This document shows, piece after piece, positions 51,308 to 62,149 of a stretch of 64,000 bases of DNA (positions are counted from its first letter, which is position 1; each line of letters starts with the position of its first letter). Source of the stretch: Morella rubra (taxonomy: Eukaryota; Streptophyta; Magnoliopsida; Fagales; Myricaceae). The notes under the pieces were generated by a model that saw only the letters and a program-made list of their open reading frames with translations, did no database searches and was not told the origin of the DNA. Both the position numbers and the translations under genes were made by a program. Where the stretch lies: contig CM025852.1 in NCBI GenBank assembly GCA_003952965.2, positions 5,902,263-5,966,262 of the forward strand, written 5' to 3'.

Positions 51308-51579
51308 TGTGAATCTACATTCATCTCAAAAGTTTAAGTTGATAGGAAGAGGAAGATTTTATTATTTGAATATATTCTCTAACACTCCCCTCACGTGTGG
51401 GCCGGACTCTCTTTTAATTGAGAGGCCCAACACGTGTAATATTTAATTGAAATTGAGATAGAGTGCGAGTCAGGTCAACTTGGGACCTTGGCTCTGATAC
51501 CATGTGAATGTACCACTCTTCCAAAAACTTAAGCTAATAGGAAGAGGAAGATTTTATTATTTGAATATATTCTCTAACA
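51308..51579 (-). mobile_element. TRIM (miniature LTR retroelement), structurally complete fossil
   Basis: Two direct terminal repeats of 77 bp (51308-51384 and 51503-51579), each TG...CA bounded, enclose 118 bp. Read on the minus strand, the repeat at 51579-51503 is followed at once by TGGTATCAGAGCC (51502-51490), the initiator Met-tRNA primer-binding site. The interior ends with a purine tract (GAGGGGAG) abutting the second repeat. There is no coding capacity, as normal for TRIMs, which move with the help of other elements. The repeats differ at about 12 of 77 sites, so the insertion is old, probably many million years. No clear 5-bp target duplication remains. Confidence 0.85.
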
Positions 51580-51682
51580 AGAAGTACTACTGTAATTACT
51601 ATCTATTGGTAATGAGCAAATTCGTGTCCCTATAGGCTATAGTCAAGCACCAGCAAGTCAATATTGCAGGCATTGGAGCTAG

Positions 51683-51846
51683 GGGAATGGATTCAGTCCG
51701 AAGTTAGTTTGTGCGAAGGAGTGCAAAGTCACAGTGCAATTTTAAAAAGAACATCCAACGGTTAATATTTGACCAGGTCATTTAATGAAACACTTGACAC
51801 AAAATTGGGGCTCGGCTTGACTTCGCTTAACTAAGCCAATTTCTTC

Positions 51847-51878
<32 letters not shown>

Positions 51879-52775
51879 AACGAGAAAGAACGACATTTTT
51901 CTTTCTTCTCCACTTAGTTTTTCTCTTTAGCTGATTGCCTTTCCCTTTGAACAACACTTTGAAAGAAATCGAGATTTCAATTACTAGAGCTTTTGAGATT
52001 TCTAAGGAGAGAGGAAACGAGAGAAAATAATACCTCTCATTTTCTCGAAGAATCGAATATTTTATAGGAAATATAAAGACAAACCCGCTCAAGATCTCTA
52101 AGGATCAAAACCTGAAATTGAATGGGTTTCTAGCTTCTCGTTCTTGCTTTGTTTGGTAGTTTGTCTGTTTGTCGTTAAACTGTTCAATTCGGTATCACTT
52201 TAAAGCACAAGAAACTTCTCCACACTCTGTCTCTCTCTTGTCCCAGCTTCTCTTCCTCCCTCATTTTCCTCTCTTCTCTTTTATTCTTATTGTCACTATG
52301 AGAACCAGATCTTTTAACCCCAACTTCATAATATGAAGAAGACTCTTCTGGGAATACAAATTTAAAAACTTGAACGTAGAGAGTCTAGAAATAATACAAA
52401 TTTAAGAGTAGATTAGAATAGAAATGAAAAAAAAAAATAGAGAGAGAGAGAGAGAGAGACTGAAATTGGAGTATTGAAGGAAAAATTATTGTAAGGATGC
52501 TCTGGGTTGAAACCTGAAATTTTAAGACTTACGGGATAACTGCTGAAGAGAGAAGAAAACGAGGGAGAAAGAGAAGGAGAGATAGAGAAATTGAGACGCC
52601 TGGCTGAGTTTTCAATGTGTAAACTAGAGACACGTGACTGAGTTTGGTTGAGCTAAGCTGCAATTTTGTCTCACACGGCTATAGTTAAATCCTGACCGTT
52701 GGATGTTCTTTTTAAAATCTGCATCGGGCCTTCGCACTCCTTCGCACAAACTATCTTCGGATTGAATCCATTCCC
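51683..52775. mobile_element. Non-autonomous Mutator-like transposon with 10-bp target duplication
   Basis: Terminal inverted repeats start GGGAATGGATTCA; the outer 42 bp match with two differences, and similarity runs at least 80 bp, past AAAAAGAACATCCAACGGT, with weaker pairing to about 200 bp. A perfect 10-bp direct repeat, TTGGAGCTAG, flanks the element (51673-51682 and 52776-52785), the size expected of Mutator-like elements. The 1.09-kb interior carries opposed CT (about 51850-51879) and GA (52441-52460) microsatellites and no transposase. No captured host gene was recognised. Confidence 0.88.
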
Positions 52776-54328
52776 TTGGAGCTAGCTGTTTTACAGTAGA
52801 ACTCTATTCGTAGGTCAATCGAGAATATGAATCTGATTATACATACTCACTAATCAAGAGAGAATCATTCCTTAATACAGGAGGAAATTTTGGGTCGAAA
52901 AGATGGAGAAAGTGATTGATCTTTGCGTTTGGCATCGATCAGGAACTGGTTGGGACGGGTCAAGAGGCAAATTATAAGGCTGTTAAAGCAGCAATTATTA
53001 CAAGCAACTGAGAGAGAGAGAGAGAGAGAGATAGATGGGAAAGCTTATTAAGACCACAGCACAAATAGAAGACAAGAGAATTAATACAAGAGCTTAAAAG
53101 GACAGGACTGAGGAGGAAATCCATTTGTTAATTTGACCTTAACGAACATTGGAGATCGGAAGCATGGAAAATAAAATGGGGGTAGCAGATAATGAGGTCG
53201 AGTGGGTGGGACGGCCCTCCACCAATACCAAATGATTTTGGGAAGATCGCGTGTGGAAATATAATCGAGATGGGTGGGGGTGGGGGACGGGGGCAGAGAG
53301 AGTGACTAAAAAGATTATTATAGAGACGCCAAAAATTCTCCACTACAAAGTGGGAGTGCGCGCCACGTGTCAGCTTCCCAACTCAATCTGTAAACTCGGT
53401 AAACGACATCCGACCGTATTCCCCACCACCCGTTTAATTATTAGGTTCATGTGACTATCGGCTTTTTGTTCTTAATTAAACTAAAATATCCAACTCATAA
53501 ACGACAACGAATTGTGTTTACCACAAAGCTTAAGTTCACGATATCTTTATGGCACCCCCTCCCAATCCCACGACTCAATTTGTATTGCATTTGTGCAACC
53601 AACCATGGCCGGCCTTAGTACATTATCTTGATCATTTTCTTTTATCCGACCTACTTAGCTAGGTCATGTCCATGGCCCTTACAATACTACTAAAATATTC
53701 TTCCGAAACTTTCCAATTCAGATTAGGAAAATTTAAACTATTTCCTTCATAAGACCATTTAAAAATATATGACTACAAGAAAGGGAAAAAAAATGTTTCA
53801 TCCAATATATATATATATATCCCTATCAAATTTGATCAATATGTGAGGATTAAACTAACTAAAACTTACACATCGAGGTGGCGATCCAAACGTGCCATAC
53901 TACTAATTATTATTGCAACAAATTTGTAGGCTTATATATATATATATAATTGTGAATTAAATGACACCATATATCTCTAATTATTTTTTTAAAAAAAATG
54001 CATTTTATGTTCAATTTTTGAAACAATTGAGGTAATTGATCAATTGAAAAACTGATCAACATTTACAGTTCTTTTCTTGAGTGGTCGTCTTACAATATGT
54101 AGTTGGGATTGCCAAGTTGTTGCAGGGTAAATGGAATATTACACTATGAACATCGACTGTGATGATTAAGTTCATTGAACTAGGCAAATCATAATTCCAT
54201 AGAAAGCACAAAACTGATTTAAAAATTGGGTAATGGGTACGTCCTGGCTTCTTTTATTAGTTTGAATCATTATCTCTACTTCCCATTATGGCCATGAAAA
54301 GTACCCCTAGAGATTCACTTTTTACACT

Positions 54329-54347
54329 CCCCCCCCCCCCCCCCCCC
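54329..54347. repeat. 19-base poly-C run
   Basis: An uninterrupted C19 followed by T's. Pure G/C homopolymers this long are rare in plant nuclear DNA; the length may also be affected by sequencing error. Confidence 0.9.
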
Positions 54348-55249
54348 TTTTCCCTCTCTTTTCACCAGCAGTTTTTAGACACGATTACTTTGATATATAC
54401 TAAGAGTACTTACTACTTATATATATATATATATATAGCCCCAATTGCAGCCACAAATTCATGTAGAATTAGAACCATGCACTTGCCAATCTGATTGCAA
54501 AGGGATAAAAAAATTATTCAAACATGGGATAAGGTATATGTGACATCCAATTAGCATAGACGAGATAAAAGAGAATATTTCCTGATGACTCGACAGATCA
54601 GGCACCATTGAATAAACTATGATCCCCATAAGTGCTGTCTAGGCTGATAAGATTAGGCTAAGGGCAAGGATACCTTAAGAAAAGGAACTTATGGAGGGGG
54701 CCGGGGTGAGAATCCATGCAATATGGGGATCAAAGCCCACTAATTACCCTAAAAAAAAAAATACAAAGTGGAAAGCCGAAAGTTAGAAGGAATTTTCATT
54801 TTACTATTTTTGTTGACTTTTGTGCAAGGAAAAAAGAACCTTGTAGTCATTAGGGTGATTCCATTGGAAAGTTCGTTGAAAATTTCAATTAGTTAAATTT
54901 ATAGGGGTTCCCTTCTTCTTTTCGATAAGCTAGCGCCCTTTGATCCTCTTGGTCTGATCACATGTATCGAAGTGTAATAAACAACAATTACTTTCCCCCT
55001 TTCATTTATGAAAAAGCAAGGGCACTAGAGGAGAGGAAGAAAAACCCTAATTTGTACTTCCATATAGATATAATTTTTTATTTATTTGTTTATGTACAAG
55101 TTGGAGAGGAGAGAAAAGGAGTGCACTCAAATATATGCGCACCCAGCTTGAAGAAGCAAGGACTCCCAAGTCATCACAAAGGAAAAAAAAAAAAAAGTAG
55201 TCTCCACCTGGACCCATAGACTCTTATCTCGGTGCTTTGCCAAAAGGAA

Positions 55250-55250
<1 letters not shown>

Positions 55251-55282
<32 letters not shown>

Positions 55283-55288
55283 CTATAT

Positions 55289-55301
<13 letters not shown>
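55251..55301. repeat. TA microsatellite
   Basis: About 16 TA units, a short break, then about 9 more, followed by a T-run of roughly 20. Likely unstable in length. Confidence 0.9.
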
Positions 55302-55321
<20 letters not shown>

Positions 55322-56359
55322 ATGGCCGGAAATAATTGGAATCCGATTGATGGGTTATCTCTTTAATCATTCCTCTCTCTTATTCAGATGGATTTAAAAT
55401 AGTTTTTTTTTTAAAAAAAAAAAGAAAAGGAAGAGGGAGGGGGGAATATTGGGGGATGACTTTGTAAGCATAGAACTTCCCAAATCTTACTTTAAATGAA
55501 TATATTGGTAATCTAATCACACGCAATGATATGATAAAACAGTCATATCGAACGTCGGTGATACGAATGTTGAAAACTACAGTGGGAGGAAAATCATCAG
55601 CAAGTTAAAGAGGGGAATATATATATATATATAAGAATCAGTCGGCTTTATGAGGAAAAAAGCACCATTGCTTTCACTTTTTATACGCTTGAAACCAAAA
55701 TCTCTTAGACAATTCAATTCACCTTATAAATTAGCTTTCTGCGTGCGTTCCTATAGCTTTATTGTTGCCCTTATTCCTTTGAACTTATTCTTGCTCGAAG
55801 AGACTCGTGAAGCTGAGAGAGTAGATCCTCAGTAGAGGCATGAATATCGCTTCCTCCATTAACAAAAATGCGGCCGAGGAAGAGAGATCAGCAAGGAATA
55901 AAGACTAATTATATGCGTGATAAAATGAAAAACATCATCAAGGACTAACATTCTCATCATGGATGGCTACACAAGCAAGAAAGAAAGGGGAAGAATATTG
56001 CTGGTATACTTTTCCTTCGATTTCTCGAGCTTCTTTTTACGGAATCTTTCGGTTCATGTCTTAGGGCTAACTCAATATACAGTACAGAAGCATAATGTCT
56101 CTGTCCATAAAAATGCTGAAAAGGAAGTCATGAGCAGGAATCTTCATCATTTAAAAATTTTTAAATTGCTTTAATTGTGATTTTTGTACGTACGTGATTT
56201 ATAAATAATCAAATTCCCCATTCCTTAAAATAAGGAAAAAAAAATGCTTTGGTGTTTTTATAGCATGTGGTCCATATAAGAAGTCATTAGTAGACCAGTT
56301 TGTCAATACATTTTTATAATAACAGGTGATATATAAACCATAGATGTTAGAGCCAGCCC

Positions 56360-57355
56360 TGTTAGAAAATGTTAGTATATTTTTATGTTGGCATCATTCC
56401 GTGTCAAAATATGTCGTGATCGAGTTGTAATTTTAGTTCCACATTTGTTCAAGAGTTAGAGTTGATGGTTTGCCCAAAGTCTCCATCACGTTCAACCAGC
56501 GCCAAACAAGCGCTCTAGCGCCCTTGAAAAAATTCACCCAGAGCCATCACGTTTAACCAGCGTTCAACAAGCGCTCGAGCGCTCTTCGAAAAATCCAATC
56601 ATCACATTCAACCAGTGTTCAACGAGCGCTCAGTTAAAATTTCAGACAAAAACATAAGCGTTCAAAGAGCGCTCCAGCGACTTTCGGCGAATTTTAAAAA
56701 TTACTAAATTTTTGGACTTTCCTTATGAAACTTGTGAAACCCTTCTAGGTTTTCGTGGGAGGCCGACTTAAAGGTTATTGAGGCCTCCATTGAGCATACT
56801 TATGCCTCCTTCCTTGAGAGAAAAACCCGAGAAGATTTGTGCTTCAATATTGATGAGTTTTTCTCTATTCTTCCTCCAAATATCTCTGTAACCTTCATGG
56901 TGTTGAAAGTGTGCTGAAGAACAAGGTTTGTTCGTGAAAATCCATAAGAAGATCCTCAAAGGTCTGAGGAGAATGCTGCACGGAGCGAGTCTAAACAGGA
57001 GGCTTAGATTATTACATTAGGGTTGTCAGAGTCAAGCAACTAGGGTTGCCCGTGTCTGAATCACTGTTTGTAAGGTTTTCTTCTTAGTGGATTCTAGGTG
57101 GCTGCTATCCGGAAGTGATTTTTCCTTTGAATGTATTTCAAAGGTTTTTCACTTCATCACCAAATCCTTGTCTCTTTGTGTGATTGAAGTTTGTTTTAAT
57201 TTTCCGCTGCTTATTTGTTGATTGAGTTGATTATTATGCATATCTAGGCTGAACAATTTTAGAACATGTTTTAAAATTGTTATTGATTTATTAATTAGAG
57301 GGAAAATACGTATTCACCCCTCTAAATGTTATTAGGGTCTAAACTAGGTTTTTCA
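56360..57355 (+). mobile_element. Probable solo LTR, Ty1/copia (SIRE/Maximus-like)
   Basis: Roughly 1 kb, opening TGTTAGAAAATGTTAG and closing near TTTTTCA, with no adjacent primer site, internal genes or partner LTR. The late segment (TTTTCCGCTGC, then ACGTATTCACCCC) resembles the ends of SIRE/Maximus-type copia LTRs. It contains a periodic palindrome array (56484-56685). Boundaries are approximate and no matching 5-bp target duplication was seen. An old fossil, presumably left by LTR-LTR recombination. Confidence 0.55.
56484..56685. repeat. Four-unit palindrome-bearing array inside the solo LTR
   Basis: Units of about 53-61 bp begin CATCACGTTCAACC or a variant (56484, 56545, about 56599, and a weaker one at 56652). 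Each ends in a GCGCTC-type dyad, the best being the perfect palindrome AGCGCTCGAGCGCT at 56570-56583. Such arrays in plant LTRs are candidates for enhancer repeats. Confidence 0.75.
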
Positions 57356-58660
57356 GAAAAGGTAGCGATCTTGATCGAAGACATTGTGCTTCACTAGCTA
57401 GATCATTCTTTAGAGGTTTCAGTACTGTACTATATATATAATAACTGATCTATCTTCACGTTCGATTGCTTTCCCACTTAAAAGAAAACTAAGCAATAGC
57501 TCTCTCTCTCTCTGTGACACTCATAGGGAATATATGCACATAGTAGGGTACTGTTAGTTTACTAATTAGAGGTTCCACGAAAATGGTAAGAGTACTGACA
57601 AATTCTGTTGTACCCTCTTCTATAATGCTAATTTGATATTCCCTAGCATTACACCTTCCATTGCGGATTCTCTGCAAATTCCCTCTTAGGCAACACGAAC
57701 GAGCATGGTTTTCTCATTTGGCTCCACAATTCTGAACAAACTCGCGACAAACAAACTAAAGAGTTTAAAACCACAGACGCTCTTGCTAAGCGAGTGTGTA
57801 TATATAGAGTTCTTGCAATTTACAAGAGAACGTAGCTAAAGTGGAATGCATCTTCTCTATGTTAGCTAGCAATTACCAGACTTTCCTAATTAGCTTTCTG
57901 GGATCTATGACAAGAAAGATGTATATATGCAATCCCTGTATGTAACAACAGTACACAAAAGTTAAAATGAAGGGAGATTTTGAAAGTAATTTGGCAATGC
58001 AGTAACATATTTAATTAGGTTCCTCTACGCAGTATAAAGATGTTCTACATGGCAGTCTTTCCATTTTCAGATGTACATCTTCAAGTGCGCCACTGTTTAT
58101 TCCCATATAAAATAATAAGGACAGCAAGAATAACTTTTGGACATCAAGTCGAAGGATTCACCTTATTTAGTAATCTGGAATTGCGAGAAAACAGCAAGTG
58201 GAGTGTTGCTATATTTGGCACTCCGGTGGTCAATTTGCTTTATGATCTGTTAGCGTGCGTAAAATGGGTGGCTCTTTTTTTTTTTTTTTTCCTTGTCGAC
58301 CTTGCATTATGCCAAAGGTTGCATTGGAAAATGGCCTTCGATCAGGGGCATAGCTCATTTTCCAATTGTCAAAATCTGACATTAACTGCATATAAACGCC
58401 TATGCACCCATGGTCACCTTGGTAGATGAACCAAAAGATAGACATTGTGTGTGTGTGTGAGAGAGAGAGAGATGCTAATAACTCAGGAAGAGGTTTCTGT
58501 GACTGATAACTTAAACAGGTTTTTGTTTTTTCGCAACCCGAGTTTAGTGTTAGAATAATTTCAAGATAAAAGGTGGGGACTGGGGTCCCACCATGAAGGC
58601 TAGGCCACTTCATAGAGCCTAATTGGCACACATGGGACATCCTCGTTTATGCACCTCTGC

Positions 58661-58670
58661 TATATATTAA
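58661..58670 (+). promoter_or_regulatory. Probable TATA box of ABCG14
   Basis: TATATATTAA, 154-163 bp before the ATG, which predicts a leader of roughly 130 nt starting near 58695. Spacing and composition are the only evidence. Confidence 0.55.
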
Positions 58671-58823
58671 TGAGCCTCTCCAGTTCACTTCGGAAACCAA
58701 AGTTAAAAGGATCTACTTGACTTCTCCCTTTCCCCCAATTAATCTCCTCACCACTTGCCTTCGCCACCAAAACGCAGCAACAACAACATATTTTCATCCC
58801 CGCCTTGCCGCCTCAACTACCGC

Positions 58824-61800
58824 ATGGAGCCGAAACCAGAATCTGGTGGCAGTGACCCCATGGAAAATCTGACTGAGATGTCGGAGCCCCAGAACACGGC
58901 TGTCCTTGCTTACCCTGTAGCAGCCAATTTGCAGTCTGTTTATCAACTCACCTTGTATCCTATAACTTTGAAGGTCATTATATCTCTCTCCATCTATCCC
59001 TCTCTTTCTCAAAGCAAGCACATATACTCTGCTCGTAATATACAGTAGTCTCGTAGTTGTTGTTGCATAAACATTGGCAAGTAAAATACATTACTATGAA
59101 TGGTCTAGATTCAAGAATTACATTTCTTATTCATACTCTTCGCTGTGATGATTATCCATTTTGACATATCGTGTAGAACATCCGTTCTAAATTTCTGGTC
59201 TCTTTTTCTACGTTTCTTAGCACAGTTCGAGGAGGTGGTATACAAAGTAAAACTGGAGCAGAAAGGATCATTATGGGTACATGGACCAGCAAAGAAAAAA
59301 ATATTGAACGGGTTAACAGGTATGGTTTCCCCAGGAGAGATACTAGCGATGTTAGGGCCCTCCGGGAGTGGCAAAACTACCCTCCTTACAGCTCTCGGAG
59401 GCCGTCTACATGGTAAGTTGTCCGGAAAGATCACATACAATGGTCTGCCTTTTTCTGGTACCGTAAAAAGAAGAACAGGATTTGTTGCTCAGGACGACGT
59501 TCTATACCCACATCTCACCGTGACCGAAACTCTTCTTTTCACCGCACTCTTAAGGCTACCCAACAGCTTAACTCGGGATGAGAAAGCCCAGCATGTGGAG
59601 CGAGTGATCACTGAACTGGGGTTGACCAGGTGCCGCAACAGCATGATTGGGGGGCCACTCTTTAGAGGGATATCAGGTGGAGAAAAGAAGAGGGTGAGTA
59701 TCGGCCAGGAAATGCTAATTAATCCAAGCTTACTTCTGCTAGATGAACCAACGTCAGGCTTGGACTCAACCACAGCTCAACGGATCCTGACCACAGTCAA
59801 ACGGCTTGCTAGTGGGGGTAGAACTGTGGTCACCACCATTCACCAGCCCTCAAGCAGGCTTTACCACATGTTTGATAAGGTGATTCTGCTTTCCGAGGGG
59901 TACCCCATCTATTATGGTCCCGCTTCTGCAGCCTTGGACTATTTTTCCTCAATCGGCTTTGCGACTTCCATGACCGTCAATCCAGCTGATCTCTTGCTTG
60001 ATCTTGCTAATGGTAATCTCAACTTCTTTAAGCATCTAGCTTTTGTGAAAAGGAGTACCTTTCCTTCCAAAAAAACGCTTGTTGAGCAATACGGGGAAAA
60101 GGGACAGCTGCTTTCTGTTCCCACGTCCTATTGAATTATTCTCTTTAGCATCATTCACGCGAAGATGGATATAAAGAGTGGAATTAAAAGTTGTCTGTTT
60201 AATGAATGTCTCACGAGTAATCTTTATACTTCCATATCTCGAAACCAATAGCTGCTTGGAGAGAAGTTAAATTGTCACGTTTGTTCACATCTACACATCC
60301 TCACATTCTCACGTGCACACACGAATATGCTAATCAATTTTTCACTCAAAATAGTGGCCATGCTGTGAAATCTAACATGTGTCCAGCTTGTTGACCTTTT
60401 CTTACAAATGTATGCAATCTCATGGCCATTGCAGGAATTGCTCCTGACTCCAAGCAACCAACTGAGCAAGTTGAGAATATGGAACAAGAACAGAAGTTAA
60501 TCAAGGAAGCTCTGATTTCAGCCTATGACAAGAACATTTCTACGAGGTTAAAAGCTGAGCTTTGCAGCTACGATGCCAACAGCTACAATTATGCAAAAGA
60601 TGGCTCTAAAAGTAAATCTTCTATCTTCTCCATCTTGTTCCTGCAATCCTTAATTTATTGTGCAGCAACCCCACGCAGGAGCAAAGAGATCCCCACATTG
60701 GCTTCAAATGTTTATTACTTGTCTTTTCTTCTGCTACTTTCCTTTCAACTGTTCTCAAGTAGCGAATTTACAGGGCATGACGTAATGAAAGCAGAGCAAT
60801 GGTGTACAAGCTGGTGGCATCAGTTCAAGGTGCTCCTTCAGAGGGGGCTGAGGGAGCGGAGGTTTGAAGCCTTCAACAGGCTCAGGATTTTCCAAGTTAT
60901 AAGTGTTGCCGTACTTGGTGGACTCTTATGGTGGCACACCCCAACATCTCACATTCAAGACCGCGTAAGCATCTCTTCTACTTTTCAATGAATTGGATGA
61001 TGCAAGAACCACTTTTGTATCTAAGTTCTGGTACGCGCAAAAAGATACCACATAGGAGTCACTTTCGAAGTTGTGTCCGACTCCATGTCATGTCAATATA
61101 TCGTATCCTTTTACCCAATATGCCTCCAATAATTTGCTGATAATCTTATCAAAATTGGGTAGATCTCGTATAATTTGAACAGGCTGGATTAATTATTGAT
61201 ATTTCAAATTCGTATCCTGAATTATTTTCTTATAGGTGCTAAACAAGGTTTGCATTCCAACTGCAGATTGCCTTGCTTTTCTTCTTCTCTGTGTTCTGGG
61301 GTTTTTACCCTCTCTACAACGCAGTTTTCACGTTTCCCCAAGAAAGAAGAATGCTAATCAAGGAACGATCATCGGGAATGTACCGCCTTTCTTCCTACTT
61401 CTTGGCTAGAACAGTGGGAGACCTGCCGCTGGAGCTTGCACTGCCTACTGCATTTGTCTTCATTATCTATTGGATGGGTGGCCTTAAAGCGGATGCTATG
61501 ACTTTTATCCTTTCGCTGATCATTGTCCTCTACAGTGTCCTTGTCTCCCAAAGTCTTGGCTTAGCCATCGGCGCACTTCTCATGGACATAAAACAAGCCA
61601 CTACTTTAGCTTCTGTTACGACACTTGTTTTCCTCATAGCAGGAGGATATTATGTCCAACGAATTCCTCCCTTCATAGTCTGGCTAAAGTACTTGAGCTA
61701 TAGCTACTACTGCTACAAGCTGCTTCTTGGGGCTCAATACAAAGAGGACGACTATTATGAGTGCGCAAAAGGAGTGTTGTGTCGAGTTGGAGATTTCCCT

Positions 61801-61917
61801 GCCGTCAAATCAATGGGTCTGAACAATTTATGGGTAGACGTGGCCATCATGGCTCTAATGCTGGTGGGTTATCGACTCGTTGCTTATCTGGCACTGCATA
61901 GAGTGCGGTTCAGGTAA
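58824..61917 (+). CDS. ABCG14: Half-size ABC transporter of the ABCG14 type (cytokinin export)
   Basis: Plasma-membrane half-transporter (nucleotide-binding domain, then six-helix membrane domain) that works as a dimer. Arabidopsis ABCG14 loads root-made trans-zeatin cytokinins into the xylem. Exons 58824-58973, 59226-60012, 60435-60611, 60774-60964 and 61267-61917 give 651 residues (Arabidopsis 648). Walker A is GPSGSGKTT at 94-102, the ABC signature ISGGEKKR starts at 199, and Walker B is [13 protein letters not shown] with D223-E224. The membrane part includes [30 protein letters not shown] and the ABCG signature [12 protein letters not shown] before it. The MYPITLKFEE-like junction of exons 1 and 2 matches ABCG14. 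Intron 3 (60612-60773) is 162 nt, a multiple of three, with no in-frame stop. An AATAAA lies at 62103. Looks intact. Confidence 0.95.
60612..60773 (+). other. ABCG14 intron 3, frame-neutral
   Basis: Donor GTAAATCT, acceptor TTTACAG. The intron is 162 nt and stop-free in the coding frame. If kept, it would insert 54 residues, largely hydrophobic ([19 protein letters not shown]), into the linker just before the [11 protein letters not shown] segment. Splicing is favoured because the spliced protein aligns with Arabidopsis. Confidence 0.75.
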
Positions 61918-62102
61918 GATTCCGGCCCTCAAACCAGAGGTCCAGAGAATTGGAAGAGTTTTATTTTTCTTCTTCAACTGAGGAATAATGTGTTAGGTTC
62001 TAAGATCGTGATCAAGTTGTGAAATTTTGATCCAATTTCCCTCTCAGTCGGATGTATTAGCCTTTCTTTATAAATTAGATGAATCCTAACTCCTATTTTA
62101 TG

Positions 62103-62108
62103 AATAAA
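62103..62108 (+). terminator. Probable polyadenylation signal of ABCG14
   Basis: AATAAA 186 nt after the stop codon, followed by a T/G-containing stretch. Confidence 0.5.
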
Positions 62109-62149
62109 GTTCTATGACTTCCTGAACAAAAAAAACCAGGCCAGCTAAG

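Larger units (their letters stand above)
46100..58650. other. Long gene-free region between COG6 and ABCG14
   Basis: The genes diverge, leaving 12.9 kb between start codons. I see no supported exon, tRNA or recognisable miRNA. The stretch includes a 20-bp palindrome (48461-48480), a 197-bp tandem duplication (49707-50100), a TRIM fossil (51308-51579), a Mutator-like element (51683-52775), a GA microsatellite (53011-53030), a G-box-like GCCACGTGTC (53362-53371), a C19 run (54329-54347), TA microsatellites (55251-55301) and a solo LTR (56360-57355). The remainder, notably 46100-48400 and 57400-58600, is unremarkable AT-rich DNA. Confidence 0.6.

Noticed and set aside
54962-55219. 85-codon open frame before a TA microsatellite
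   Set aside because: Low-complexity Lys-rich sequence in repeat DNA with no family signal.
58040-58429. 129-codon open frame upstream of ABCG14
   Set aside because: Contains a poly-T-encoded Phe run, no recognisable domain, and sits in ABCG14 upstream DNA; treated as chance.
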